Assembly (NCBI GenBank): GCA_016303085.1
Contig: JAEDMI010000026.1
Location: forward strand, 1 to 17,157
Length of the DNA stretch: 17,157 nucleotides
Origin: Acetatifactor sp.
GTDB taxonomy: Bacteria; Bacillota; Clostridia; Lachnospirales; Lachnospiraceae
Direction of reading: 5' to 3'
Made by a program: the position numbers and the translations under genes. The notes under the pieces were generated by a model. It ran no database searches, was not told the DNA's origin, and worked only from the letters and a program-made list of their open reading frames with translations. Shown piece by piece: positions 6,078 through 13,453 of this stretch (its first letter is position 1; every line of letters starts with the position of its first letter).

Positions 6078-7022
6078 TTACAGCTTTGTAGCACGCAAAT
6101 TGGATTCAAACAGTCTGTTATAGCCCAGCCAGCCGGCATTTTCACTGTTATTTTCCAAAATTTCCTTAAAGGTCTCCAGTTTGGCATCCGTATCGTCCGC
6201 GTAATTGAGTGCCAGTGCCTCAATCAGAGCGGGAATTTTCGGGGAACCGTACTCATACTTTCCGTGGTGGGCAAGAATACAATGCTGCACCTCAGCAAGC
6301 AGCCCGTGGGGAAAGCCCTCTATTTTTGCCGCTCTCTCCGCCACCATCTGGGAACCCATGACAATGTGTCCCAAAAGCTGTCCGTCATCGGTATAATCAT
6401 TCTCCGGGAAAGGAGAAATCTCCTTTGTCTTTCCGATATCGTGGCACATGGCTGCCGTCAACAGTAAATCCCTTTTCAATACGGGATATGCACTGCAGTA
6501 GTAGTCACACAGCTTCGTCACACTTAAAGTATGTTCCAAAAGTCCGCCGATAAAACCATGATGAACCGTCTTTGCTGCGGAAGAGCTTTTGAATACACCG
6601 ACAAAGGCTTCATCCTCCACAAAAAATGCTTCCAGCAGCTTTTTCAAATAAGGATTTTCAATAGTTTGAATCAATCCCTGCAATTCCCCGTACATGGTAT
6701 TGATATCCTTGGAGCTCACCGGCAGATAATCCGCAGGATTATATTCTCCCTCACGGCACACACGAATCCTCTTTACGCTGATTTGAAGTGCTCCCTGAAA
6801 ATTATTGACATCTCCGTAGACTTCTATGTAATCCGGTGCATCATAATCACCGATACCCGGATTATTGGGCTCCCACACCTTTGCATCTATGGTTCCCGTC
6901 TTATCCTGTAATATCACGCTTTCATAGGGTTTTCCGTTCTTCGTCACTGCGGACTGCTTGTGCTTGCAGAGATAGATATCAAAAACTCTGTCTCCCTCTT
7001 TTAAATCTTTAATATACTTCAT
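6078..7022 (-). CDS. yhaM: YhaM-type 3'-5' exoribonuclease (OB fold plus HD domain)
   Basis: A cytosolic nuclease that trims 3' ends of RNA (and single-stranded DNA in the Bacillus protein). Residues 1-100 form the OB-fold nucleic-acid-binding part (VILQDKTGTIDAKVW). Residues 150-300 are an HD metal-dependent domain with LLEHT (H164), MCHDIGK (H194, D195), GHIVMGS and LAHHGKYEYGSP. The length of 314 equals Bacillus subtilis YhaM. Its ATG shares one base with the stop of the upstream HtrA-like gene, and GGAG lies 9 nt before, so the two are co-transcribed and probably translationally coupled. Confidence 0.93.
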   Translation of the reverse strand: MKYIKDLKEGDRVFDIYLCKHKQSAVTKNGKPYESVILQDKTGTIDAKVWEPNNPGIGDYDAPDYIEVYGDVNNFQGALQISVKRIRVCREGEYNPADYLPVSSKDINTMYGELQGLIQTIENPYLKKLLEAFFVEDEAFVGVFKSSSAAKTVHHGFIGGLLEHTLSVTKLCDYYCSAYPVLKRDLLLTAAMCHDIGKTKEISPFPENDYTDDGQLLGHIVMGSQMVAERAAKIEGFPHGLLAEVQHCILAHHGKYEYGSPKIPALIEALALNYADDTDAKLETFKEILENNSENAGWLGYNRLFESNLRATKL

Positions 7023-8350
7023 TATTTTGTCTCTCCTGCTTCCATTGTGAATTCCATTTCCTTGTACTCATCCTGTGACTTTCGCTTTACCGTCATCTTC
7101 ACAGTCTTTCCCGGCTCCAGCTGCATCACAATATTGGTATATTCGTTGAAGGTACTGATGTTCCTGCCGTCTATATTTGTAATGACATCGCCCTGTTGAA
7201 TACCCGCCAGCATTGCCGGTGAATCCATATCCACCTTTTTCACATAGCCTCCCAAAGGCACTCCCAACTCTCCGCTGGCCTCAGACGTCACATTCAGTCC
7301 GCTGATTCCCAGATATGCCATGGCACTGCCGTTGGAAAGTTTTTCCATTATTTTTTTCATTTCGGTGATTCCGTATGCATAGATTACATTTTTCATATCG
7401 GAGCCGGTTTTATTTCCGGTGATAATACCTATCACCTGACCATCCAAATTAAAAAGTACACCGCTGGCATTCTGGCTTCCCATAATATCCGTCTGCATTA
7501 TCTTATAGTTTCTGTCCGGCACGGAATAGACAGTGCTTGCTGAGGTAATCATGCCATAGCCGATGGAATTGCTTGTTCCCATGGGGCTTCCCATAGCAAT
7601 GACAGGCATACCTGTCAGCTTCGTGTTGGAGGAACCGAGAGTAGGATACACCAGCTTCTCTTTCTTTATTCCGGCAGGTAAATCCTCCAGCGGTACCGTC
7701 AACACCGCCAGATTTGTATAGTTATCCGTCTGCTTTACCTGTGCATTCACCTGATCTCCGGTATAAAAGGTAATGGTCAAGCTTTCCGCCGAGCTGAGAT
7801 ACGAAGCATCCGTCAATATGAGAAGCTCTTTTCCGTTGTCGGTAATGATGACTCCTGAAGTCTGATTTTTTTTCTCCTGCACCGTGTTAAACCAATCTAT
7901 ATTGGAGGTCACAGCCGTGACCGTAACCATATAGTGATTCAATTCCGTCACATAGTCGGACAATGCGGCATAAATTTCCTTGTAGTTCTGCCTGTCCAGT
8001 ACTACACCGGAAAGAATTTCATCAATTTGTTCCTTTTCCAGTACCAACTCCTCCTGCTCTACTTCGGGAGAAGGACTCTCTGTGGGGAGATTTTCCGCCA
8101 GCATTTCTTCCGGCGACATTTCCTCCTGGTCCTCCGGAAGTACCACTATCTGCGGCTCCTCCTCGGGATATAACCAGTTGCTGATAACCGGCTCCAGCAC
8201 AAGGAAAGTAAAGCAGGCGATCAATCCGAAAATAACGGCCATGGATGCGGTAATTACGGTTCTTCTGAGCAATTTTTTCCGGTTGATGGGACGCTGTTTG
8301 ATTTTTTCTATCATAAAATCGTTTTGATTATTTTGTTCTTTTTCAGGCAT
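7022..8350 (-). CDS. Membrane-anchored HtrA/S1C-like protein with PDZ domain, catalytic triad degenerate
   Basis: A 442-residue protein with a cytoplasmic N-terminus, one membrane segment (about residues 31-54), an acidic Glu/Pro-rich linker (60-110), a trypsin-like domain (about 160-315) and a PDZ domain (about 345-425, with YVKKVDMDSPAMLAGIQQGDVI). HtrA proteins of this layout are surface quality-control proteases. Here the catalytic His position (TNNHV in active enzymes) reads T-D-A-S-Y, Ser183. The Asp position (DLAV) reads N-L-A-V, Asn213. The nucleophile loop GNSGGP reads N-A-S-G-V-L, keeping Ser296. It is therefore probably a non-proteolytic scaffold or sensor. I chose ATG 8348-8350 because AAAGGAG precedes it by 7 nt; an upstream in-frame TTG at 8383 overlaps the -10 element. 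Confidence 0.85.
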   Translation of the reverse strand: MPEKEQNNQNDFMIEKIKQRPINRKKLLRRTVITASMAVIFGLIACFTFLVLEPVISNWLYPEEEPQIVVLPEDQEEMSPEEMLAENLPTESPSPEVEQEELVLEKEQIDEILSGVVLDRQNYKEIYAALSDYVTELNHYMVTVTAVTSNIDWFNTVQEKKNQTSGVIITDNGKELLILTDASYLSSAESLTITFYTGDQVNAQVKQTDNYTNLAVLTVPLEDLPAGIKKEKLVYPTLGSSNTKLTGMPVIAMGSPMGTSNSIGYGMITSASTVYSVPDRNYKIMQTDIMGSQNASGVLFNLDGQVIGIITGNKTGSDMKNVIYAYGITEMKKIMEKLSNGSAMAYLGISGLNVTSEASGELGVPLGGYVKKVDMDSPAMLAGIQQGDVITNIDGRNISTFNEYTNIVMQLEPGKTVKMTVKRKSQDEYKEMEFTMEAGETK

Positions 8351-8374
8351 ACAGGCTCCTTTCTCGACCCTCTC

Positions 8375-8403
8375 AGTATACAAAATCGGGGCTAAAAAGT
8401 AAA
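8375..8403 (-). promoter_or_regulatory. Promoter of the HtrA-like gene and yhaM
   Basis: On the minus strand TTTACT (rc of 8398-8403), a 17-bp spacer and TATACT (rc of 8375-8380) form a reasonable sigma-A promoter. It lies about 25 bp upstream of the HtrA-like ATG and just after the MFS stop codon at 8406. The leader would be about 18 nt, just enough for the AAAGGAG site. Confidence 0.6.
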
Positions 8404-8405
8404 GG

Positions 8406-9578
8406 TTAGTCCGTTTTGCATATCATGATACCCAGTAGCAGCAAAACAGGAAAACAGATTGCCGCAAGAATGCCCTTTTTCAAATCATCACCGAAGGCAC
8501 CGGAAATCATGCCCACCACTGTGGGACCGCTTGAACATCCCAAATCTCCTGCCAGAGCCATCAGGGCAAACAGCGCCGTACCGCCTCTCGGTACGGAAGA
8601 CGCAGCCTTGCTGAAGGTCCCGGGCCACATGATTCCAACGGAAAGACCGCACACTCCGCAGCCGATTAATCCGATTACCGGGCTCGGAATCAGGGAGATG
8701 CAAAGATATGATGCCATACAGAGAATACTGCTGCCTGCCATAAAGCGGTCCAGGTCAATCTTCTCCCCGTATTTCCCGTAAAATGCCCTTGATGTTCCCA
8801 TGAGTATTGCAAAGGCCATGGGACCCGCAAGATCACCAACAGTCTTGCTGACGCCGAGCCCCTTTTCCGCGAAAGTGGATGCCCACTGGCTCACCGCCTG
8901 CTCACTGGCTCCCGCACAGAGCATCATCAGCATAAACACCCAGAAAATCTTCTGTTTTGCCAGCTCTTTTACAGACATACCCTTTTCCCCTTCCTCTATC
9001 AGGGAAGCAATCGGTACCTTCGAAAAGAGAATTCCGTTACACAGCGGCACCAGCGCCCAGATAACAGCCAGAACCTTCCAGTTTCCGATGCCGAATATAC
9101 GGAAAAACAGTGTGGAAATCAGCACTACGCCCACATGACCCCAACAGTAAAAAGAATGCAGCAGACTCATGGTCTGCTCCTTATTATCCGTGGGACAGGC
9201 TTCCACAACAGGACTTACCAACACCTCCAGCAGGCCTCCGCCCACAGCGTAAATCATAACTGAAATCAGGATGCCAACAAAGGGTTCCGGCAAAATATCC
9301 GGGAGAACTGCCAGAGACAGCAGTCCCATTGCGGCACAGATATGTGCTATCAACATAGATGCCCTATACCCGATTTTATCCACAAAAGTCACAGATGCCA
9401 AATCAATCAGCAGCTGCAAACCAAAGTTGACAGTTACAAGCATGGTGATTTGGGAAAGCGGTATCCGGTATGTGCTCTGAAAGGTTAAAAACAAAAGAGG
9501 AACAAAATTGTTGATAATTGCCTGTACAATGTACCCGATGAAGCAGGCAGTAATCGTTTTACGGAAACTGTTTTTCAT
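8406..9578 (-). CDS. MFS transporter of unknown substrate
   Basis: A 390-residue, strongly hydrophobic protein with about 12 membrane segments, the normal size for the major facilitator superfamily. The first half carries DKIGYRASM after the second or third helix, a degenerate form of the MFS loop 2-3 motif. A central cytoplasmic loop (about 195-215, EEGEKGMSVKELAKQK) separates the halves. The segment SPVVEACPTDNKEQTMSLLH is characteristic of a clostridial MFS group related to sugar/FHS transporters, but the substrate cannot be read from sequence. It starts 51 bp after the DUF3783 gene in the same direction, with only a weak AAGG ribosome binding site 12 nt before the ATG. Co-transcription with that gene is likely. 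Confidence 0.85.
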   Translation of the reverse strand: MKNSFRKTITACFIGYIVQAIINNFVPLLFLTFQSTYRIPLSQITMLVTVNFGLQLLIDLASVTFVDKIGYRASMLIAHICAAMGLLSLAVLPDILPEPFVGILISVMIYAVGGGLLEVLVSPVVEACPTDNKEQTMSLLHSFYCWGHVGVVLISTLFFRIFGIGNWKVLAVIWALVPLCNGILFSKVPIASLIEEGEKGMSVKELAKQKIFWVFMLMMLCAGASEQAVSQWASTFAEKGLGVSKTVGDLAGPMAFAILMGTSRAFYGKYGEKIDLDRFMAGSSILCMASYLCISLIPSPVIGLIGCGVCGLSVGIMWPGTFSKAASSVPRGGTALFALMALAGDLGCSSGPTVVGMISGAFGDDLKKGILAAICFPVLLLLGIMICKTD

Positions 9579-9629
9579 GTATCTGTAAGCCTTCTTTCAT
9601 AATTGCATATCACTTGCTGATAACATTTT

Positions 9630-10013
9630 TCATTGCATCTGTGCATGTTCTTCTCGCAGCTGCTCATACAGCTGATAAACGGTCCACCCGGCATTTGTCT
9701 CCGTCACAACAGCTTTCAGATTGATTTTGGGTACTCCCGCTTTTTTCAGTTTATCCAGCAGTTCTTCCAGACGTTCCTCCGAAAAACCGGAAATCACCAG
9801 CATTTCCTCATTCATTGCCGGTGCATATTTCTGAAAATTTTCTGATACCTTCCGCTTTTCCACGCCATCTGCTCCCACCAGATAGCCAATTCTCTGAATA
9901 CACCTCTCCGGGGTCAGATTTTTCACCTTTACACCCATCTGTACCATCACTCCCCGGAGCAGAGATGTATGAGGCGTATTATCGGGCGCGTAATATAAAA
10001 CCATTTCCTTCAT
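9630..10013 (-). CDS. DUF3783 domain protein
   Basis: A 127-residue soluble protein. The C-terminal half matches the DUF3783 pattern: EEMLVISGFSEERLEELLDKLKKAGVPKINLKAVVTETNAGW. The N-terminal half (VLYYAPDNTPHTSLLRGVMVQMGVKVKNLTPE) resembles a small alpha/beta unit found in clostridial members. No catalytic residues are evident and the function is unknown. GAGGT lies 11 nt before the ATG. The perfect extended -10 TGATATAAT upstream suggests steady expression, and it is followed by the MFS gene. Confidence 0.85.
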   Translation of the reverse strand: MKEMVLYYAPDNTPHTSLLRGVMVQMGVKVKNLTPERCIQRIGYLVGADGVEKRKVSENFQKYAPAMNEEMLVISGFSEERLEELLDKLKKAGVPKINLKAVVTETNAGWTVYQLYEQLREEHAQMQ

Positions 10014-10046
10014 AACGCATTAATACCTCTGTTTTTTAATTAAAAT

Positions 10047-10079
10047 ATTATATCATCTTTCCCGAGACTATGCTATACT
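10047..10079. promoter_or_regulatory. Back-to-back divergent promoters of the DUF3783 and mutS2 genes
   Basis: Minus strand: extended -10 TGATATAAT (rc of 10047-10055) with a poor -35 (TAGCAT, rc of 10070-10075). Plus strand: extended -10 TGCTATACT (10071-10079). The plus -10 overlaps the minus -35 position, so the two polymerases could not bind at once. A further plus-strand candidate is the perfect -35 TTGACA at 10081-10086, followed 17 bp later by the weak TAACAG. Confidence 0.5.
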
Positions 10080-10141
10080 TTTGACAGAAGCGTGATTATG
10101 CAGTAACAGTTCAACCTGAATCCCAAAGTTTGTGAGCGTTT

Positions 10142-10265
10142 ACATGCCACATACCTTTGTTCGACACGCTTGCGCTTGAGACTCGACACAGCGGTACATA
10201 AGGCTGCACAGTACGCAACCTAAATACCGGTGTCTCGTACAGTCTCACTAAGGTATATGGCATGT
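10142..10265. repeat. 124-bp long imperfect palindrome in the mutS2 leader
   Basis: The outer arms at 10142-10157 and 10250-10265 are complementary at 15 of 16 positions (ACATGCCACATACCTT against AAGGTATATGGCATGT). Nested inside are TGAGACT/AGTCTCA (10177-10183, 10241-10247), GACAC/GTGTC (10185-10189, 10230-10234) and GGTA/TACC (10193-10196, 10225-10228). It contains no convincing ORF and matches no riboswitch class I recognise. It may be a small inverted-repeat mobile element (MITE-like) or a structured 5' leader RNA. The single outer mismatch would be C-A in plus-strand RNA but G-U in minus-strand RNA. Confidence 0.6.
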
Positions 10266-10273
10266 TTCGCCCT

Positions 10274-10297
10274 ACTTGTCTGGAAATCAGGCCAAGT
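10274..10297 (+). other. Bulged hairpin just upstream of the mutS2 ribosome binding site
   Basis: ACTTGTCTG, loop GAAAT, CAGGCCAAGT: a 9-pair stem with one U-G pair and one bulged C, ending 13 nt before AGGAG. No T-run follows, so it is not a terminator. It may be part of a structured leader. Confidence 0.35.
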
Positions 10298-10319
10298 TAA
10301 TTATTCGATAGGAGTACTC

Positions 10320-12695
10320 ATGAATCAGAAAGTATTGACAAAACTGGAATACTATAAAATTATTGACATGTTGACGGACAAGGCAGACTCCCAGCCCGGC
10401 AAAAAGCTTTGCCGTGAGCTGCTTCCCTCCACCGATTTAGAGGAAATCCGCAAAAATCAGATACAGACATCAGATGCCCTGAGCCGTCTGTTTAAGGTAG
10501 GCAGTACTTCCTTCGGCAGTAACAGCGATATCGGCTTTTCCATCAAATCTCTGGAAATCGGCAGCACTCTTTCCATTCTGGAGCTGATGAAGATTGCCGC
10601 CATGCTGGATAACGTGTCCCGTATCAAAACCTACGGAAAAAAGGACAGAGAGGATACGCCGGACGACAGCCTTTCGGAATATTTTGAGCAGCTGACCCCT
10701 CTTACTCAGGTAGCAAACGAAATCAATCGCTGTATCCTCTCCGAGGAGGAAATTGCCGACGATGCCAGCCCAAGATTAAAGAGCATACGCCGCTCCATGA
10801 TACAGACAAACGAAAAAATCCACTCCCAGCTGAATTCCATGCTGGCAGGAACTTACCGCACCTATCTGCAGGATGCGGTGATTACCATGCGTGATAACCG
10901 TTACTGTATCCCCATCAAGGCAGAATATAAGGGACAGGTAAACGGTATGATTCACGACCAGTCAGCCACAGGCTCCACTTACTTTATTGAGCCTGCTGCC
11001 GTGGTAGAGCTGAATAATAAAATCAGGGAGCTGGAACTGGAGGAGAAGGAAGAAATTCAGATTATTCTGGCGGGCTTAAGCGCCATGGCAGGGGAACACA
11101 CCGAAGAACTGGCGACAAACCAGAAAATTATGACGGAGCTGGACTTCATCTTTGCCAAGGCTGAACTTGCCATGGATATGAACGGAACCGCCCCTATTTT
11201 TAACGAAGAACACTACATCAATATCCGAAAGGGCAGACACCCTCTTCTGGACAAAAAGAAAGTCGTACCTATTGATATCCATCTCGGCAAAGACTTTGAC
11301 CTACTCATCATTACCGGTCCCAACACAGGCGGCAAAACCGTTTCCTTGAAAACCGTAGGCTTGTTTACCCTCATGGGTCAGGCAGGTCTGCATATTCCTG
11401 CCTTGGACCGTTCGGAGCTTTCCGTCTTTACCGAGGTTTACGCGGACATCGGCGACGAGCAGAGCATTGAACAGAGCTTATCCACATTCTCTTCCCATAT
11501 GAAGAGCATTGTCCACATTTTGAAGCACGCGGATGCGGATTCCCTGTGTCTCTTCGATGAGCTTGGTGCGGGAACCGACCCCACGGAGGGCGCAGCCCTT
11601 GCCATCGCCATTTTGAACTACCTTCATGACAGAGGCATCCGAACCATGGCCACCACCCACTACAGTGAGCTGAAAATTTACGCACTTTCTACTTCCTTTG
11701 TGGAAAATGCCTGCTGTGAGTTCAACGTGGAAACCCTGCAACCCACCTACCGGCTCCTCATCGGTATTCCGGGAAAGAGCAATGCTTTCGCCATCTCCTC
11801 CAAGCTGGGACTATCCGACGAGATTATAAATGCTGCCAGAGAACAGATTGGCAAGGAGGACAAAAGCTTTGAGGATGTCATCGCCGACCTGGAGCAGAGC
11901 CGCATTACCATAGAAAAAGAGCAGAGGGAAATTGCGGAATACAAGGAACGTATCCGCACTCTTCAGGAGCAGTTGCAGCACAAAAACGAAAAAATCGATC
12001 AGGCAAAGGACCGCATCCTGAGAGAAGCCAATGAGAAAGCAAAGGAAATTCTGCAGGAGGCAAAGGAGGTTGCCGATGAGACCATACGTGATTTCAACAA
12101 GGTAAACGCCGGTGCCGACATTCGGGAGTTGGAGAAAAAGCGTCAGAAAGTTCGGGATAAAATCAGCGAAAAGAATGCAAAACTTTCCATCGGTGGCAGC
12201 AAAGAACCGGAGAGAAAGGCTCTTGACCCAAAAAAGCTGAAAAAAGGGGATACCGTCAAAATTCTGTCCATGGGTCTGAAAGGTACCGTCAGCACCCTGC
12301 CGGACGCAAAGGGAACACTTTTTGTACAGTGCGGTATTATGCGCACACAGACAAATGTTAAGGACCTTGTGCTGATAGATGAGGTTACCATAAACACACC
12401 TACTCTCCAGCGCACCGGCGCGGGAAAAATCAAAATGTCAAAGTCCCTTTCCGTCTCCACGGAAATCAACCTGTTGGGAAAGACTGTGGATGAGGCTCTG
12501 TCGGAGCTGGACAAATATCTGGACGATGCCTATCTGGCTCACCTGCCAAGCGTCAGGGTGGTACACGGCAAGGGCACCGGCGCTCTGCGCAATGCGGTTC
12601 ACAGTCATTTAAAGCGCCTGAAATATGTGAAGGAATACCGTCTGGGAGAATACGGAGAAGGTGACGCGGGAGTTACAATCGTTACATTCAAGTAA
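10320..12695 (+). CDS. mutS2: MutS2-family ATPase/endonuclease with Smr domain
   Basis: MutS2 is known as an anti-recombination nuclease and, in Bacillus, as a factor acting on collided ribosomes. The 791-residue protein has the MutS core and clamp, Walker A ITGPNTGGKT (331-340), LCLFDELGAGTDPTEGA (409-425, Walker B and signature), a long coiled coil (about 515-620), a KOW-like segment (640-690) and a C-terminal Smr domain (715-791) with VRVVHGKGTGALR. The usual LDLRG motif of Smr reads I-N-L-L-G-K (716-721), so its acidic residue is missing and nuclease activity is uncertain. I chose ATG 10320-10322 with GGAG 5 nt upstream; the in-frame GTG at 10230 lies inside the palindrome and adds 30 unrelated residues. 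Confidence 0.94.
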   Translation: MNQKVLTKLEYYKIIDMLTDKADSQPGKKLCRELLPSTDLEEIRKNQIQTSDALSRLFKVGSTSFGSNSDIGFSIKSLEIGSTLSILELMKIAAMLDNVSRIKTYGKKDREDTPDDSLSEYFEQLTPLTQVANEINRCILSEEEIADDASPRLKSIRRSMIQTNEKIHSQLNSMLAGTYRTYLQDAVITMRDNRYCIPIKAEYKGQVNGMIHDQSATGSTYFIEPAAVVELNNKIRELELEEKEEIQIILAGLSAMAGEHTEELATNQKIMTELDFIFAKAELAMDMNGTAPIFNEEHYINIRKGRHPLLDKKKVVPIDIHLGKDFDLLIITGPNTGGKTVSLKTVGLFTLMGQAGLHIPALDRSELSVFTEVYADIGDEQSIEQSLSTFSSHMKSIVHILKHADADSLCLFDELGAGTDPTEGAALAIAILNYLHDRGIRTMATTHYSELKIYALSTSFVENACCEFNVETLQPTYRLLIGIPGKSNAFAISSKLGLSDEIINAAREQIGKEDKSFEDVIADLEQSRITIEKEQREIAEYKERIRTLQEQLQHKNEKIDQAKDRILREANEKAKEILQEAKEVADETIRDFNKVNAGADIRELEKKRQKVRDKISEKNAKLSIGGSKEPERKALDPKKLKKGDTVKILSMGLKGTVSTLPDAKGTLFVQCGIMRTQTNVKDLVLIDEVTINTPTLQRTGAGKIKMSKSLSVSTEINLLGKTVDEALSELDKYLDDAYLAHLPSVRVVHGKGTGALRNAVHSHLKRLKYVKEYRLGEYGEGDAGVTIVTFK

Positions 12696-12751
12696 TCTAA
12701 TTCATGAAAAATATTATATGCGCAGCTTCCTGCGTAGAAATGGGGATTTAA

Positions 12752-13453
12752 ATGGTAAGCAAACAGAAAATTTTAATTGTGGATGACGACAACAATATTG
12801 CGGAACTGATTTCTCTTTACATGACAAAGGAATGCTTTGAGACCCTGATTGTAAATGACGGGGAATCCGTAATGCCGGCTATGGAAAGCTTTTCACCCAA
12901 CCTGATTCTGCTGGACATCATGCTCCCGGGCATGGACGGCTATCAGGTATGCCGTGAGGTACGGGCAAAATATTCCGTTCCCATCATTATGCTTTCCGCC
13001 AAAGGAGAAGTCTTTGATAAGGTTCTTGGTCTGGAGCTGGGCGCGGATGATTACATCGAAAAGCCCTTCGACTCCAAGGAGCTGGTAGCCCGCTCCAAGG
13101 CGGTACTGCGCCGTTACAAGCCCGTGAATACGGCTCCCGAAAATCCTGACGATAAATGTGTGGAATATACTGACCTCTCCATCAATCTTACCAACTACTC
13201 CGTAGTATATATGGGTGAAAACGTGGATATGCCGCCAAAGGAACTGGAGCTTTTGTATTTTCTGGCTTCCTCTCCCAACCATGTATTTACCAGAGAACAA
13301 CTTCTGGACCAGATTTGGGGATACGAGTACATCGGCGACACCCGCACCGTGGATGTCCATATCAAGCGTCTGCGTGAAAAAATTAAGGACCATGCAAACT
13401 GGAAAATATCCACTATCTGGGGCATCGGTTATAAATTCGAGGTAAGAAATTAA
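12752..13453 (+). CDS. OmpR/PhoB-family response regulator
   Basis: A 233-residue DNA-binding regulator. The receiver domain (1-120) has the acidic pocket D11-D12-D13, phosphoacceptor D55 (LILLDIMLPGMDG), S82 and K104 (EKPF). A winged-helix output domain (about 135-230) contains FTREQLLDQIWGYEYIGDTRTVDVHIKRLREKI, typical of OmpR-type proteins. Its stop shares one base with the start of the kinase gene, so the two form one cognate pair. The ribosome binding site (GGGGA) is modest. The gap of 56 bp after mutS2 has a small hairpin (TGCGCAG/CTGCGT, about 12719-12736) but no T-run, so read-through from mutS2 is possible. The target genes and signal are unknown. Confidence 0.94.
   Translation: MVSKQKILIVDDDNNIAELISLYMTKECFETLIVNDGESVMPAMESFSPNLILLDIMLPGMDGYQVCREVRAKYSVPIIMLSAKGEVFDKVLGLELGADDYIEKPFDSKELVARSKAVLRRYKPVNTAPENPDDKCVEYTDLSINLTNYSVVYMGENVDMPPKELELLYFLASSPNHVFTREQLLDQIWGYEYIGDTRTVDVHIKRLREKIKDHANWKISTIWGIGYKFEVRN

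Noticed and set aside
10142..10265. T-box, SAM or c-di-GMP riboswitch as the identity of the mutS2 leader palindrome
   Set aside because: The hallmark sequences (for example the T-box AGGGTGGNACCGCG or the GEMM tetraloop receptor) are absent.
10230..10319. Upstream GTG start adding 30 residues to MutS2
   Set aside because: The extra residues lie in the palindrome, do not resemble any MutS2 N-terminus, and ATG 10320 has a clear GGAG site at the right distance.
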